Source: Dolomedes plantarius (Eukaryota > Arthropoda > Arachnida > Araneae > Dolomedidae). From it: 64,000 bases of DNA. The stretch lies in NCBI GenBank assembly GCA_907164885.2, contig OU015493.1, forward strand, positions 65,532,126 through 65,596,125, in the 5' to 3' direction. The translations under genes and the position numbers were made by a program. Every line of letters starts with the position of its first letter. Position 1 is the first letter of the stretch. Positions 34,401 to 46,852 of the stretch are shown piece after piece. The notes beneath the pieces are model-generated. The model had not been told where the DNA came from, did not search any database, and saw only the letters and a list, made by a program, of their open reading frames with translations.

Positions 34401-36560
34401 GAAATTGAAAAAATAAACATATAAACAAAAACAAAAGAAATCATATGCATAATATAAAATATAAAATAGAATGTTTAAAAGCTGTTTGAATGTGATGACA
34501 AACATTAACATGAAGAATCACCAAGCTATAATATGCTGCCATCATCACTTTCCGCTGTTGCGGCAGTATAACGAAAGATTGTGGGATGTAAATCCAAAAA
34601 GTGGCATAATTAAAAAAGGCTGTTATAGCGAAATGCCGTATAAAGAGCAGCCGTATAGCGAGGTATAGGTGTACTTCCTTTCTTGGGACTACATATGTGT
34701 AGCAGCTTAGATGGAAAAATGAAAAAAAAGGGAGATTTCAGATAATACCCTATTCCCACTAACATTAAAAAAATCACTGGAGCATGATGATGACTTTTTC
34801 CAGCGGCAAGAGTTTTAATAAGATACAGACTATTTTGAGCTAAGACTGAAAATGACTATTTTATAGATTTTGTTGGTATTATTAAACAGAAAAAAAAATA
34901 CTCAAAATGGAATACAGAATATATTGTATCATTTTCACTGGTTGAGGAGAAATAAAACAATACCAAAATTGAAAAAGAGAGAATTTTATCACAATCATGT
35001 ATTGGTTGTCAATCTGTACAGTGAAACTTCTCTATGGAAGCCTGTCATGGTTCCAGAAAAAAGTGGCCATTTGAAGGGTGGCTGCAGAAAAGGGGGTAAA
35101 ATAACATTGGCTCTATGGAATGTATTTAATTGGTTCTGAACAAAATTTGGCCATTAGCAGGTTGGCCAGCTAGTATTTTCAAAAGTCATGCAGCAAAAAG
35201 AGTTTAAGGGTTATGAAAATAAATATAGCACTTATAGAATTTTTTAAAGGTCCCTTAAAATTTAAAAGTCTTGAGAGTTGTGATTTCATACTTTTCTTTC
35301 ATAATCTGCACACAATGAGGTTAATGAAGAGCCTTGTTTGATTGAAGCTCTTCTTGAGTAATAAGGTTTTCATGAGTAATAAACAAATATTTGCCATTTA
35401 AAATTTTTTTATTTTTATTTTATTTGGGCAATTCAAAGATTTCTTGGGCAGCAGGGAGACTATGCTTATGCCAAAATAAATTGAGAGTAGAAAATGAATT
35501 TTCAACATTACTAGGTGAAATATAGTTAGACATACTGCTTTCTTAAGCATAGCGACTTCTTAAGCATAGTGTCCTGGGTGGGTAAACTTCTGAAACATTT
35601 GCTACAAGATGAGATTACTTCTTGTTTTGGCTCATCTGTTAAGGAGATGGAATGTCAACAACAGCTACATACTATAAATTTGTATAGTGGTTGTTAACTG
35701 GCATTTTACCAATTCATTCAACGATCACAATTTTTCAAATGTGCTCCCCCCCCCTAAAAAAAAAAATTATAATGAAAAAGTTACGGAAATAATCTATTTA
35801 ATTATGGAGCGTTTTCAATAATGACATTTTTTTTCTGTGATAGATTAGTTTATACATTAATGATGAAGATGCTAGTATTAATTAATTTATAATTATTTTA
35901 ATATTAAATAATATATAATTACTGAGAATTTTATTTATTTATTTTTCTTTTCATGACTTTTAATTAGATCCAAAGAAGCATTTTGCTGCTAGTGTAGATG
36001 TTTCCAGCAGTGAATCTGTTAAGAGCCTTCTTTCAAAAATTAAGGAAGACTGCCCACCACCTGAAATTCTAGTGAACTGTGCAGGCATCACTAGAGATGC
36101 TATCATGCTAAGTATGTCAGAATCAATGTTTGATGATGTTATGAAAGTTAACCTCAAAGGTACATTTCTTATGACTCAAACCTTTAGTAAATTAATGATA
36201 GACAATAAAGTTGAAAATGGGTCAATTATTAACATATCTAGTGTCTCTGGAAAAATAGGAAACTTTGGTCAGTGCAATTATGCAGCTTCTAAAGCTGGAG
36301 TTGAAAGTTTTACAAAATCTGTAGCTCGTGAATTGGCAACATATAATATAAGATGCAATGCTATAATGCCAGGATTCATTGATACTCCAATGGTGCAAAC
36401 CGTACCCGATAAAGTAATAGATAAAATAAAAAAAGAAATTCCTTTAAAGCGCCTTGGAACACCTGAAGAAATTGCTGAAGCATGTGTATTTTTAGCATCA
36501 AGGAGAAGTTCCTACATTACTGGCTCAGTTCTTCAAGTATCAGGAGGACTTTTTATGTAA
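28439..36560 (+). CDS. HSD17B8: Estradiol 17-beta-dehydrogenase 8 / mitochondrial 3-ketoacyl-ACP reductase subunit
   Basis: Two coding exons, 28439-28598 and 35968-36560, joined by a GT-AG intron in phase 1 (donor CAG|GTATTT, acceptor TAATTAG), give 250 residues. It is a classical short-chain dehydrogenase: a cofactor loop VTGGGGGIG (13-21), NCAG (90-93), Asn115, and a catalytic triad Ser145, Tyr158 and Lys162 in YAASK. The C-terminus ITGSVLQVSGGLFM matches HSD17B8 (GGLFM). In vertebrates HSD17B8 pairs with CBR4 as the NADH-using 3-ketoacyl-ACP reductase of mitochondrial type II fatty acid synthesis and can oxidise estradiol; the same role is inferred here. The start has a good context (GAAAATGA) and is the only upstream ATG in frame. 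CBR4 itself is the alternative but fits the C-terminus less well. Confidence 0.94.
31918..32085 (-). repeat. Possible non-LTR retroposon 3' end
   Basis: A 15-base T run (31918-31932), a poly(A) tail when read on the minus strand, follows a GC-rich segment (32085-31970) that contrasts with the AT-rich intron. This arrangement fits a retroposed 3' end; the family is not identified. Confidence 0.4.
33237..33365 (+). repeat. tRNA-derived SINE
   Basis: A-box-like TGGCTGGGGTG (33252-33262) and B-box-like GGCTCAAGTCC (33287-33297) about 35 bases apart, then a body (CATGAATGTTTGTAGCTGTT) similar to that of the SINE at 49855. Same family inferred. Confidence 0.6.
33382..33988 (+). mobile_element. hAT element with C-terminal transposase remnant
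   Basis: Ends CAGTGGCGCCGGAA on both sides, flanked by the perfect 8-bp duplication GTTAAATA (33374-33381 and 33989-33996). 607 bases. Contains only the C-terminal part of a transposase. Confidence 0.92.
33637..33867 (+). pseudogene. hAT transposase dimerisation domain fragment
   Basis: The frame reads VLPPTTTTIERSFSTLRRVK, then WLRSTMSQERLSGLCML, the C-terminal hAT dimerisation motif as in ZMYM1-type proteins. The N-terminal zinc finger and catalytic core are absent, so the element depends on another copy. No ATG is convincing. Confidence 0.85.
34171..34671. mobile_element. Pogo/Tigger-like MITE
   Basis: Inverted ends CACCCATACCTCGCTTTATG (left) and, read inward from the right, CACCTATACCTCGCTATACG, flanked by TA (34169-34170 and 34672-34673). 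TA duplication and the ACCTCGCTATA-type end fit pogo/Tigger. No ORF. Confidence 0.8.
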
Positions 36561-38726
36561 TATTTTATGACACTGCTACTAAGTAAACTTATCTGGTAAT
36601 ATATTTATGTATTTTTTTATATGTATGAATTATATTTTTCTATTATATGAAAAAAGAAAATATGTATTGGGAGGCTTTGTTTTGCCAGAATCTTGAAATG
36701 GTGCACGCAGCACAGGGAGATTATGCTCATTACTTGATCATATAAATCAAGTAATTAAAATGATAAGTAAAGTTTGGAAGTACTGATTCAGAAGAAAAAA
36801 ATTGATTCAACCATCAATGAATAACTCATTCAGCATAAAATATGTGTAACTCATGTAATGTGTAAACTCATTCAGCATACAAAGCATTAAAATGATAATG
36901 TTCAAATAAAAGTAATGTAATCTTGTGTATTTATTTCTAATTGTGTATTATTTGAAATCAAGTTTATAATATTTATTTCAAATACATGACATTTTTTAAG
37001 CATTCACTTTCCAGTCTTATGAAATACAATATGAGTAGTTTAATCTTATTTATGTTGCAAATATGTGATTGAAGTTAAAAGCATAATATATATATCTATA
37101 TCTATATATATCAATCAGAAAAACTTGAAATCTTCCATCTGATATCATTAATTTTTATAGTTTTTGCAGTTGTGTAATTAAATGTAAATTTTCATAATAT
37201 CAAATGCCATAAGATCCACGAAATCTTTTTAGAGGCATGCATATTTTACTATTATTGAAATGGAGGATTACACAGAAACAGGTTTTGCTATGCATTGAAT
37301 TACCATTTACCACTGTAGAACAGTATTTTTGATTAACAAAGAAATGTAAATTAATGATTTTAATAGCTAGATATCGTCAACAGGAGAAGATAAAATATTT
37401 ATTTCTAGTACTTACTGAATAGACACATTTTCATTGATGTGTTTAAATTAAAAATTTCTAAAAATAGTATAAACGAAGAGCTTAAAATTAAAATTTAATT
37501 CATTTTAGTAAGTCATTTTAGCATGCAGATACATAGAAAAACTATGCAAAATGAAACTAAAAACTTAAAATGAACCACCACACAGAGAATAAATTTAGTG
37601 CTGTGTAGTGTTAAACCTTGAAAGTCATTTTGTTTAGAGTCTCTACTTGTTAATTTATTTTGTTATAGAATAGTGTAATGAAACAAATTTTTTCCTTCTA
37701 AATTTACACTACCCACATACTTTGTTATGAATCATTTATGATTGTTTTTCACACTCAAAACAATATTTATGAAAGGTCAATAAAGAATTTAATCTTAAAC
37801 TAGCCAACAAATTTATTGGAATTTATGTATATAAACAGATTTTATACTCATTTATATCATGTCTTTCCAAAATTTATTAAAAAACCTCAATTTTTCTTAT
37901 GTAGTACTTTAATACTAGATAATTTTAAATAGAATAAAAGCCTGTTTTATTGATACTGAAATCAAACTTTTACTTCCATTAGATATTATGTAGTAAACAA
38001 AGGAAAAACTCATAGAATTTTATCCCCAAAGTATGTACTCGTTACCTCTGGAGAGAAGATCCCCGAGAAACTGGTCACTTGGGGAGAGTTCTTTTTTGAT
38101 GAGGGGTGGAAAGTTAAAGCGAAGGTGAACGAGAGAGGAAGAGATTGTCACCAAACATCCCCCACTTTTCGCCAAATATCTGCATTTGTCCCAAGGAAGA
38201 GTCAAACAGGTGTTTTTCTGCCGATTGGCAATGGTTTCTAAGAAAAGGCAGTGTTTACAAGAAACAGATGGGGGAGAAATACACATCTGCAGTTGAAAGG
38301 AAATTTTAAACACTATAATACCTATTGGAACTATTATACCTTTTGGAATATTAACTGCCGTAATGTGCTGTATAATCTGAAATGTTTAAATGCTGATTTC
38401 TGAAGTCTATTTTCCAAGGTATAAATTTTCAACCAAGCAAAACATCTTTCCCGTTTTTATTAACTTTTAAACTGGCCAAAAATCTGGCTAACAAAAACCA
38501 AGTTATGAGAAAATATTTCAAAGAGGGGGAAATTAAAGTTTGAAGAAAATTTTCCTTATTCAAATTGCGTAAAATGAGAAAATTTTATAGTGTTGATAAA
38601 GTTAATTGTGAATTTTCATTAGAAGAGGTCATTAGGGTAACACACTTTAAAGGGCTGGGCTGACCTTGCCAGTTGAACCTATTTGATCTGGAAAATTAAA
38701 AATATGTCTACACAGAAATGGCTTTA

Positions 38727-39483
38727 ACATATGAGCCGTTATTTTTGAAAGTGGTATAAGTCCATTTTTTCATGTATCGAGATATTTAAAGGTTTGTATT
38801 TGAATGAATTTAAAAATATTTGATAATAATGAATTTAAAAAAATAAATGATTTTTTTAGCTCCAAATGGACTTTTATATACATTAGCTTCACTGAAATGG
38901 ATTTTTTAATGTAAACTCTTACTTACATCAATATCTGACCAAATTGACATATTGTCTTTTTTATATGTATGTGAACTCATTGTAACAACTGTATGAAATA
39001 TTATTTTAGTTCTGCTTTAATAACAATTATATTTAAATAATACTCACACTGCAATCTATTAGTATAAGAAACACTTTAGGACTTGCGAAAGAAAACCAAA
39101 CAAAATCAGTGAGATTACTTCTGACCACTTAATCAGAACAATACCATTATCTTGTTAACGATGTTGTTTTTAAGACACTAGCTAAGTAATATATGCTAAA
39201 GTGTAGTGTACACTGAAGTCATAATAATCAATAATAATTGCAATAAGCAAGTTGCTTTAATTATAATTATTAGGAATGGACTTATTCCACTTAATTTTTT
39301 TTTTTTTTTTGCGATAACATTTTATAGCCAAAATCCTTTTGTTTACTTTATGAAAAAATCGTACTCCATTGAAAGTCTGATTATAAATATGAAGAGAAGG
39401 TGTCTATATCGTACTAAAATTACCATTAACTCAGTTTTTTTAAAGTGGACTTACACCACTTTCAAATATAACAGCTCATATGT
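38727..39483. repeat. 43-bp inverted repeat pair, unassigned element
   Basis: 38727-38770 (CATATGAGCCGTTATTTTTG, AAAGTGGTATAAGTCCA) and 39441-39483 are inverted copies with a few mismatches, about 670 bases apart. A T run lies near 39294-39311. Probably a decayed DNA transposon; neither termini nor target duplication could be placed. Confidence 0.5.
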
Positions 39484-39664
39484 AAAAATAACGACACACA
39501 AAGTGTGTAATTATTTTTTTTTAAACCACCAATGCGGAGACACTTGTCGTGAAGACATTCGCCTATAATACACCGCAGCTATTGCTGGCCATTTTATTAT
39601 AGGGGCGCCATATAGGCAGACCAGCATTACCCCCTATGAAGGGACGACATAAACGGAGGCATTT

Positions 39665-39740
39665 TCAGTGGCGCAACGCCAGGATTCGATCTCGGCACCG
39701 AAAGCCAGCGCGCTGTACGACAAGGCCACCACAGGCCAGT
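39665..39740 (-). repeat. Degenerate tRNA-like SINE head
   Basis: On the minus strand a weak A box (TGGCCTTGTCGT, 39717-39728) and a B-box-like GAGATCGAATCC (39682-39693) are spaced as in tRNA-derived promoters. GC content is well above the surroundings. Weaker than the other SINE heads; a decayed tRNA gene is the alternative. Confidence 0.4.
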
Positions 39741-42408
39741 GTGTTATTATATTTTTATCAAAATATCTGTACATTATATTTTTATCCCAATTTCTGCGGT
39801 TGGGCCCCGCAATAACTAAGGCCGGCACTTTTAAAGGGCAGTTCCATTCCTCTGATATTTGGATGGGGAAATTAGGGTAAAATCATACTACAGTTGTCTC
39901 TTTTGCAATCATTTTTTACGTAGGGAGAGATACTAAAAATTATTGTCCTTATTTAACATAAATTATTTGGGATTTTGCTATTCATTCTCAAGTAAAGCCA
40001 TTTTTATAACAATTTTGTTTTGACTTTAAAAAAACGTTATATTCTACATTTTCGTAACTGTCTCGCGAAAAGAGACCGTAAAAATACTTTTTTAAAGACA
40101 AAAGTTAAAAACACTCTATTAAGTTCTGAAAATCTATATTAAATTTAGAGCATGCATGCTGAATTTCAGCTTTTCAGTCATCGTAATTTTTGGGAAAATC
40201 AATTCACAAAATATGGGTCGTTAAGTATTAGAAAGAACTCACTATGCTCGTCCAAAAAATCATTTCATTTTCAGGAAATTTATTTTTCTTTTAGCTATTA
40301 TCCTCAATTTTTTTCAGGAGTAAAATATAAACATCATTAAAACTTTTTAAATACGAAGTCTTGTCATTATAAATGAATCAGGTCCTTTTCACATCTGTAG
40401 TTTGTTAACAATTAACTCCATATGTCAGGAGACTACGGTAAACAAAATACCTGTATCATGTATATTCCCACGGAACGTGTGAAAGCAATTGGCACCTCCC
40501 ATGCGTAATCCCATAAGTGACCATCATTCTTTGATTGGAGGAAAGAAGTTGGTGAAAAATGGAGTATATGTTAAATATACATTAGTTTTACATCATTATC
40601 AATATTTTTTGGGACTCTAGAACCAATAGTTTTGCTACAGTCTTGCGCGCAATGGATGCGAGCTAAAACACAATTTTCACCAAAATTAAAAATTAATTAA
40701 AATACCAGTTGTAGAACATTGAAATAATTATTCTACATAGAACATATATCAAGCTTTCAGTGGCAAAAATTTTACGTATTTATGTTTTATAGGGAATGAG
40801 AAATAAAACTAAATGTGACATGATGCTAAATTGCACCTTCAGTAAAAAAGTAAGACTCCTGAGACCCCTTAAATGAAAACAAAATTACCGAAAAAGATAG
40901 TCTCCTTTGGCGAAAGAAAAAATAACAGTTGCAAAACCCAAATACCCTGAAATCTGTATCTATAATAATAAATTTTTCTATGATCCAGTATTTATAAAAA
41001 TAAACATGACTCTAAATTTTCTTGAGGTTTTCTGAAACTCCCTTACATTACTTTGGGAAATAGTAAGTAATACAATGCAGGGTAAAAAGTCCCAAAATAC
41101 ATTGATTACATGAAAATGGAAATCAAAACATGCGATGGTTTTCTTAAAGCCTAAACAGTTAAAACCTTCATAATTTTCTTAATGCCTAAAGAGCGATAAA
41201 TACTTTCCACGGGAAATAGTACTGGGGTGTTGATTATCCCCGACCCCTCATTTTGAGAATCGACCTCCCCAAGGCAGTAACCTTAAAACCGGTCTCAGGT
41301 CTCTTCTGAAGGGAGGTCTGCAGTACATAGTTTCCCTTTCCATTTCTGCAATGTGAATTGGTATAAAACAGTAATAATAAAATGGTATACATTAGACTGG
41401 TACACACTTTTAAATATTTAATAAGACAACATATTTTTGAGGAGTTATATTAAGTGCTAGTAACAAAGAACTAAATTTTCAGGACATAATGTAACAAATT
41501 TACTACCTTAGATGTAGCCATTGAGATACATCTGCATATAGTTTCACACTATTTGGACCTTTTTCCATATTTAAATTTAAACTTTACTTTTATTCATTTT
41601 TACAGCAGCATTGAATATTAAAATATTTTGGTATGAAATACCTTTAAAAAGAAAAAAAACCTGCTTACATCGACAATTCATTTCTAATGAAAGAATTTTC
41701 AATTTTTTCTTTTGTGTGAATTCAACAAGAATGGAAGGAACAATAAGTACTCTGTGGAAATTCAAATAATTAAATCAAACCACTGTACGAAACAATATTA
41801 TTAAGATGCAGTTTTTCCTTTCAAAATAAAATAAAAACATGTATACTGTTATGTTTTGTTGCCATATCCACCAAATAGTGGTATTAATGTAAAAGAGGAA
41901 CATTTCATGCCTTTGACACCATCTACTTAGAATAGCAAAAATGGAAAGTTATCTGCCATGATGGTTGATTCATGTTAGAGATACACCATCAAATGATTTT
42001 CTGGTAAACCTATTAAGTATTAAGTCCATGGTTTATTGAATCTAAATAAAAAAAACATCGGAATTTTGCTTGAGTTTATTGATCTATTTCAAAAGTGTGA
42101 AGTGGTTGCATAGTTTGCCACATCAACTAAAATTGTTTTTTTACTCTTCAGATAAATTCAACTTCCAAACAAACACTTTTATTCTTAAATAAAATAAAAT
42201 TGTTACAAATTATTTATCTATTTCACCCTTCTCCCTTTCCCAACATTTTATTTTTTTCTCCAATATCTTTAATACTACTAAATTGGACAGTCCAAAACGA
42301 TGTAAACCAATTTTAAACCTTTGAATCTTTTTTCTTCTCCTAAACCAATATTCAGAGCAAAAATTTTTAAATCAACTACATTTTCACACATGCGGGCGCA
42401 CGTGCACA

Positions 42409-42409
42409 T

Positions 42410-42442
<33 letters not shown>
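42409..42442. repeat. (CA)n(TA)n microsatellite
   Basis: CA run then TA run directly against the left end of the Tc1-like element, which used one of the TA pairs as target. Confidence 0.95.
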
Positions 42443-43246
42443 CACTGAGCGGCCACTTTATTATGACCACCTGACAGTTTTATGCAAATGAACTATCGCA
42501 TCACAGTGTTGCCGCTACAGGGCAACATAGCTATAAAAAGGGAATGCAGGACAAGTGAACCATCAATTGCACTGTGTTGCTTGCAAAGATATGGGCAAAA
42601 TAAGTGATTTAACAGAGTTTGAACAAGGGATGATTGTAGGTGCTCGAAACTTTGGAACTAGTATCAGCAAAACGGCTGCCCTTGTGAAGTATTAAAGAGC
42701 AGCAGTTAATGTTTACAGAGAGTGGATTACCATGCAAAAAACCGGGTGGAGGCAATATTATGGTTTCGGGGATGTTTTCTTGGCACTGTATGGGTTCTTT
42801 GATTCCTGTGAAACGTCTCAATGCCCATGGGTATTTAAGTTATTGCAGATCAAGTACATCCTGTTATGTTAATGGTGTACCCTGCCAGGGATGGATACTT
42901 CCAGCAGGACAATGCTCCTTGCCATAAAATTGACATTGTCCTCAGATGGTTCGAAGAGCATGAAGGAGAATTTACCTTGTTTCGTTGGCCTGCACCAATC
43001 ACCAGATCTCAATCCAATCAAGAATTTGTGGGATGAGATCGAACGGGGCATCAGGAAGCTGGATACAGCACCATCAAATCTTAAGGAATTAGAAAGTGCA
43101 GTTCATCGGATATGGTTTCAAATTCTTCATACCACCTACCAATATCCCATAGAATCCATGCCAAGATTATTTCGTGCAGTATTAAGGGTAAAAGGTGGTC
43201 CAACATTGTATTGATGGGGTGGTCATAATAATTTGGCCATTCAGTG
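42443..43246 (+). mobile_element. Internally deleted Tc1-like element
   Basis: Inverted ends CACTGAGCGGCCACTTTATT (left) and CACTGAATGGCCAAATTATT (right, read inward) are flanked by TA. 804 bases, roughly half the usual length. It keeps the N- and C-terminal parts of a transposase. Confidence 0.9.
42591..43214 (+). pseudogene. Tc1-like transposase remnant
   Basis: The N-terminus from ATG 42591 reads GKISDLTEFEQGMIVGARN, the usual start of the DNA-binding part. After a stop and deletion the reading resumes in mixed frames to 42891-43214 with SPDLNPIKNLWDEIERG, in which the third catalytic Glu is Lys (NPIK), and a C-terminal YPIESMPRLFRAVLRVKGG. The centre with the first catalytic Asp is lost. 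Confidence 0.85.
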
Positions 43247-46200
43247 TATATGCATTAGTAACACATTAGTGACTGAAATATTTGTTTTCAACAACTAAAA
43301 ATAGTAATTATGACAACAAGGATGATAAAATATTTATTAAAGGAGCATTTACACATTTCCCTGTAATATACTTAAACAAAACATCCATTTAACATCATGT
43401 AGCTTGTTAAACTTTTAAAACTAATATAATCCATAACATAAAAAATATATTTATATTTATGTACATTAAAGAAAAATATACATTAACAAATACTGGATAT
43501 GCGTATGAAGGAGATGTAAATGTGCCAACATAGTGTTATAAAACAAAGAAACAAAAGAAAAAATAAATTTACTATAAAATTATTTATGTGCAAAAGTACA
43601 TCCTTATTTTATTTTAAAACAACAATAACTTATGAGGCCTGCTTGTTATCTATATAGTCCAACTGCGTATGTTTAATTACTTTACATATGTACAAAATAT
43701 TTTTAGTTGATCCGGAATTTTTATCTATTTAGGATAACTTAGAACCTTAAAAGTAGATCTTTTTGAGTGAAATAATCTCTTAAGATTTCATACATCATTC
43801 TCCAACTATTATTATTTATGTTCAAAAAAGAAAAAAGAGTGTCACGGAAGTAAGGTGAATTTATACATGGTAGATTTGTAATGAACATATTAGTTTTACA
43901 TGCAAGGAAAACATGGTTCTTGCTCTCTGTTGTAATAAAAGTGCCAGGGCTTGAATTAAAGACCTAAGCAGTTGCATCTTCCATTCAATAATGGCAATGA
44001 TTTCAAAACTGCTATCTATTAGAACCCTGGGATACAGATTATATTTGAATAATTGCAAAAAAGAGAATTTTCATCCTCTAAAAACAATCATAGGCATTTT
44101 CTAAGGAAAAGCATTTTATAATTTTTTTAAAAACCATATATAAATAAAAGAAAAAAAATTTCTTTGATCAGAATCTTTTAAAAGGGGCCCCGCTGAGTAG
44201 CAAACATATTCATAAAATAAAGAATTTGGCAATTTTTCTACAGGATAAATTTGTAGAGTGCTTAAGTTCTTAATAAAAGATTTTAAACAAAACTTTTTCC
44301 TTATTTTTTAGATATCAGCTAGAAAAATTTATCTTGAATTATCCAGAAAAGCCCTGTACTATTTACCTCATTGTAACCCTTAACTTTTCCCTCATGTAAC
44401 CCTTACCTTTTACATTAACCCCACTCCCTTTAAAAAAAAAAAACCTTAAGGGTTAACATATCCTGAAGAACAACACATTAAAAAGATGCATTGATATAAC
44501 CTGACAACTTTAATCTAGGATCAAATAAACAACAATATCTAATGTACATCTCTACAAAAACAAACTCCTATTTGCTTAAAAGGCCTCTCTACTATCGCTT
44601 TATCATTATTATTATTTTAATGGAAGATCTTGGAAAAAGGAAAGTGTTATTAGAAGGTAAATAAATGCGATAGTTTTATAATACAGTTTTAATTTTTAAA
44701 ATCATTATAACATTTTATCAATTACTGATTAAACAGAAACAACTAAACATAAAAATCTGCTAAAATGTATCTGGGAAAAAAAAAAAAAAAAAGAGTACTT
44801 AGGTATTAGAGGTCTTGAAACCATTGTTACAAGAGTCAGATGTACCACATGAAAATAGCAGTATAATATTTGTAATATTATACTGCTATTTTCTTTATAT
44901 CTTAAATACATAGCTTTATATCTTAAATACATAATTAAAAGCTACATACAGTGTAAAAATTTTTTGGTCCTTTTGCATGAAATTTTTTGATTATTACATT
45001 CATAGAAGTATATTTGACTTTAATATAAACTTAAATTTTAATGTCAGATAATTTCTAAGCTTAGAGGAAGAAGTAGCCAAAGGATCTAGGTTGGTTGGTT
45101 GGAGTTTATTGGCACTGGGTCCTCAAGGGACATACTGTGCCAGACAGAGGTAGATGAAGAAATAGTACTAAAAAAAGAGAGGATAATGGGAAAAATAATT
45201 AAAGGAAATAGTTAAAGGGAAAAAAGAAGAAGAAAGGAAACAGTAAATAATTCATCTAAAGTTTTTCTTTGAACTTTAATGTTTTTAAAAAGCATTTTGT
45301 GTCAGAATAATAAGATCTGCTAAACAATGTAATAGTATGACTTTTTAATGAATAAAATATATAAAGTAATCTATTAGCTGAAAAAAAAAGAAAATAAATC
45401 TTAAAGAATATTTAGATACAATTCTATATATTTAGTATAAACTGTCAATTTATGTAACTGTTATGAACAATTTTTAAGTTTTAAAATTATTAAAGTAGAT
45501 TGTATCAGAACATAAGGGTTTTCATACAATAACAGCTATGGATGTGGTTACAAGATTAAGTTTAATCTGTTATACAATTTAAATAAACAGGTCAAATAAA
45601 ATTTCAGTTGCAAAATTAAAAAAGGCATTAGTTATTTAAAATAACTTCTACTTCTCTTTAAATACAGTACTTATCAGTGTAAATATTTTCTTCATTCATT
45701 ATAAAATTAAATCTGCTAACTAGAATCATAACAGTTTAGCAAGAAGCCTTATAGAAAGACAAATTATCCACTATAGGAATTTACAGGCTTGTCAAACAAA
45801 GAAAGGAAGATAAAGCAGGTATACAAATGTAAAACTAAAGTAATTTTTGTTGTTTTGACAACAAAAATTAATAGTACTTTATACATTAATGACAGTAACT
45901 GGAAGATTTTAAATGAAATAGTCTTTTATCATATAAATAGTATGTTGATTGCTTCTACCTAAAGTTTATTATCTCAGTTGATAAATGTGTGTAATACTGT
46001 AATGAAGAAAATTAGTCAAAGTTCGTAATGACTATTTTAAAATATAAATTAGCTATCCAATAGGGATGTACTTATTTATGCAAAAGAAATTTACATATGC
46101 CACAAATTTTGCAATAATTTGCAATCATAATTAAAAATACATCTCTATATGGCAGTAGTTAAAACTGCCATACAAATATTCAATGTGAGAAAAAAATACA

Positions 46201-46852
46201 TAATACTCATGTAAATGTGTGAAGTATTTATCATTAAGAAATTTAATTATTTTTCAACCAAAATTTTTTAAAATGTCTTAGAGAAAAATATTACATTAAA
46301 TGGCATTTGAAGCATCACAATACTTGTTATATCTCTTTCATTCACTCATTTTATTTTCATATAAACAATGAATCTTTGTGTAGAAGCAAAGGCACAAAAG
46401 AAACTGACTCAAATCACAACTATAATTTCTTTCTTTTTGTGTATGCAGGTATAGATTTTTAACCAAAATTTAATAAAAATGTTTTGTTTACTGCTCATCA
46501 GTTTGATTTGAGTAAAGGAATGGTACCTGATTTCAGTTGAAGTAAAATACATGAAATATATTTTAAATGCAAAAGACAGAAAAAGCTACATTTTACAAAA
46601 TATTTAATTTATCACTGAGTGAATATGCTCTCTTTCCACTGATATTAATGTAAGGTAACAAAGAGAGAAAACATGAAAATATATAATCATTAAATCAAAT
46701 AATCCTTAACACAGAATTGAAAATAGAAGCAGTTATTGTTAAAATTCAACACATTTGTCTTCCTGATAAAAATAATAACTTTCGTTCTTCAGAAAAAAAT
46801 GTGGTGTGTACATTTTCACAGAATTTGGATATATACAAAGCAAAGATATCTA
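43247..46852. other. Intergenic DNA downstream of UBE2J2
   Basis: AT-rich, no gene recognised. Its right part must hold the UBE2J2 3' UTR (minus strand); a TTTATT at about 46350-46355 is one possible polyadenylation signal but is not supported further. A short retroposon tail lies at 45089-45160. Confidence 0.6.
45089..45160 (-). repeat. Retroposon tail with (CCAA)n end
   Basis: On the minus strand the segment ends CCAATAAACTCC followed by CCAACCAACCAACC (45103-45089). A CCAA-repeat tail after a GC-richer body is a pattern I associate with arthropod retroposons. Confidence 0.5.

Larger units (their letters stand above)
28599..35967 (+). other. HSD17B8 intron 1 (7.4 kb)
   Basis: Phase-1 GT-AG intron, AT-rich. 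It carries a possible LINE tail (31918-32085), a tRNA-derived SINE (33237-33365), a hAT element (33382-33988) and a pogo-like MITE (34171-34671). A fragment near 35020-35160 resembles another pogo-type end. The remainder, including 28600-31900 and 32100-33230, shows no gene; a GC-richer patch near 30230-30360 is unassigned. Confidence 0.85.
36561..42408. other. Intergenic DNA downstream of HSD17B8
   Basis: No gene recognised in 5.8 kb. AATAAA at 36905-36910 is a candidate HSD17B8 polyadenylation signal, about 345 bases after the stop. A GC-richer block at 38040-38300 looks like repeat DNA but has no identifiable ends. An inverted repeat pair (38727/39483) and a SINE-like head (39665-39740) are listed separately. 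Confidence 0.6.

Noticed and set aside
38020..38313. A 97-codon minus-strand frame in a GC-richer patch
   Set aside because: No known domain; the patch looks like repeat DNA and the frame is plausibly chance.
44729..44932. A 67-codon minus-strand frame with short internal repeats
   Set aside because: AT-rich sequence with a small direct repeat near 44900; no conserved features.
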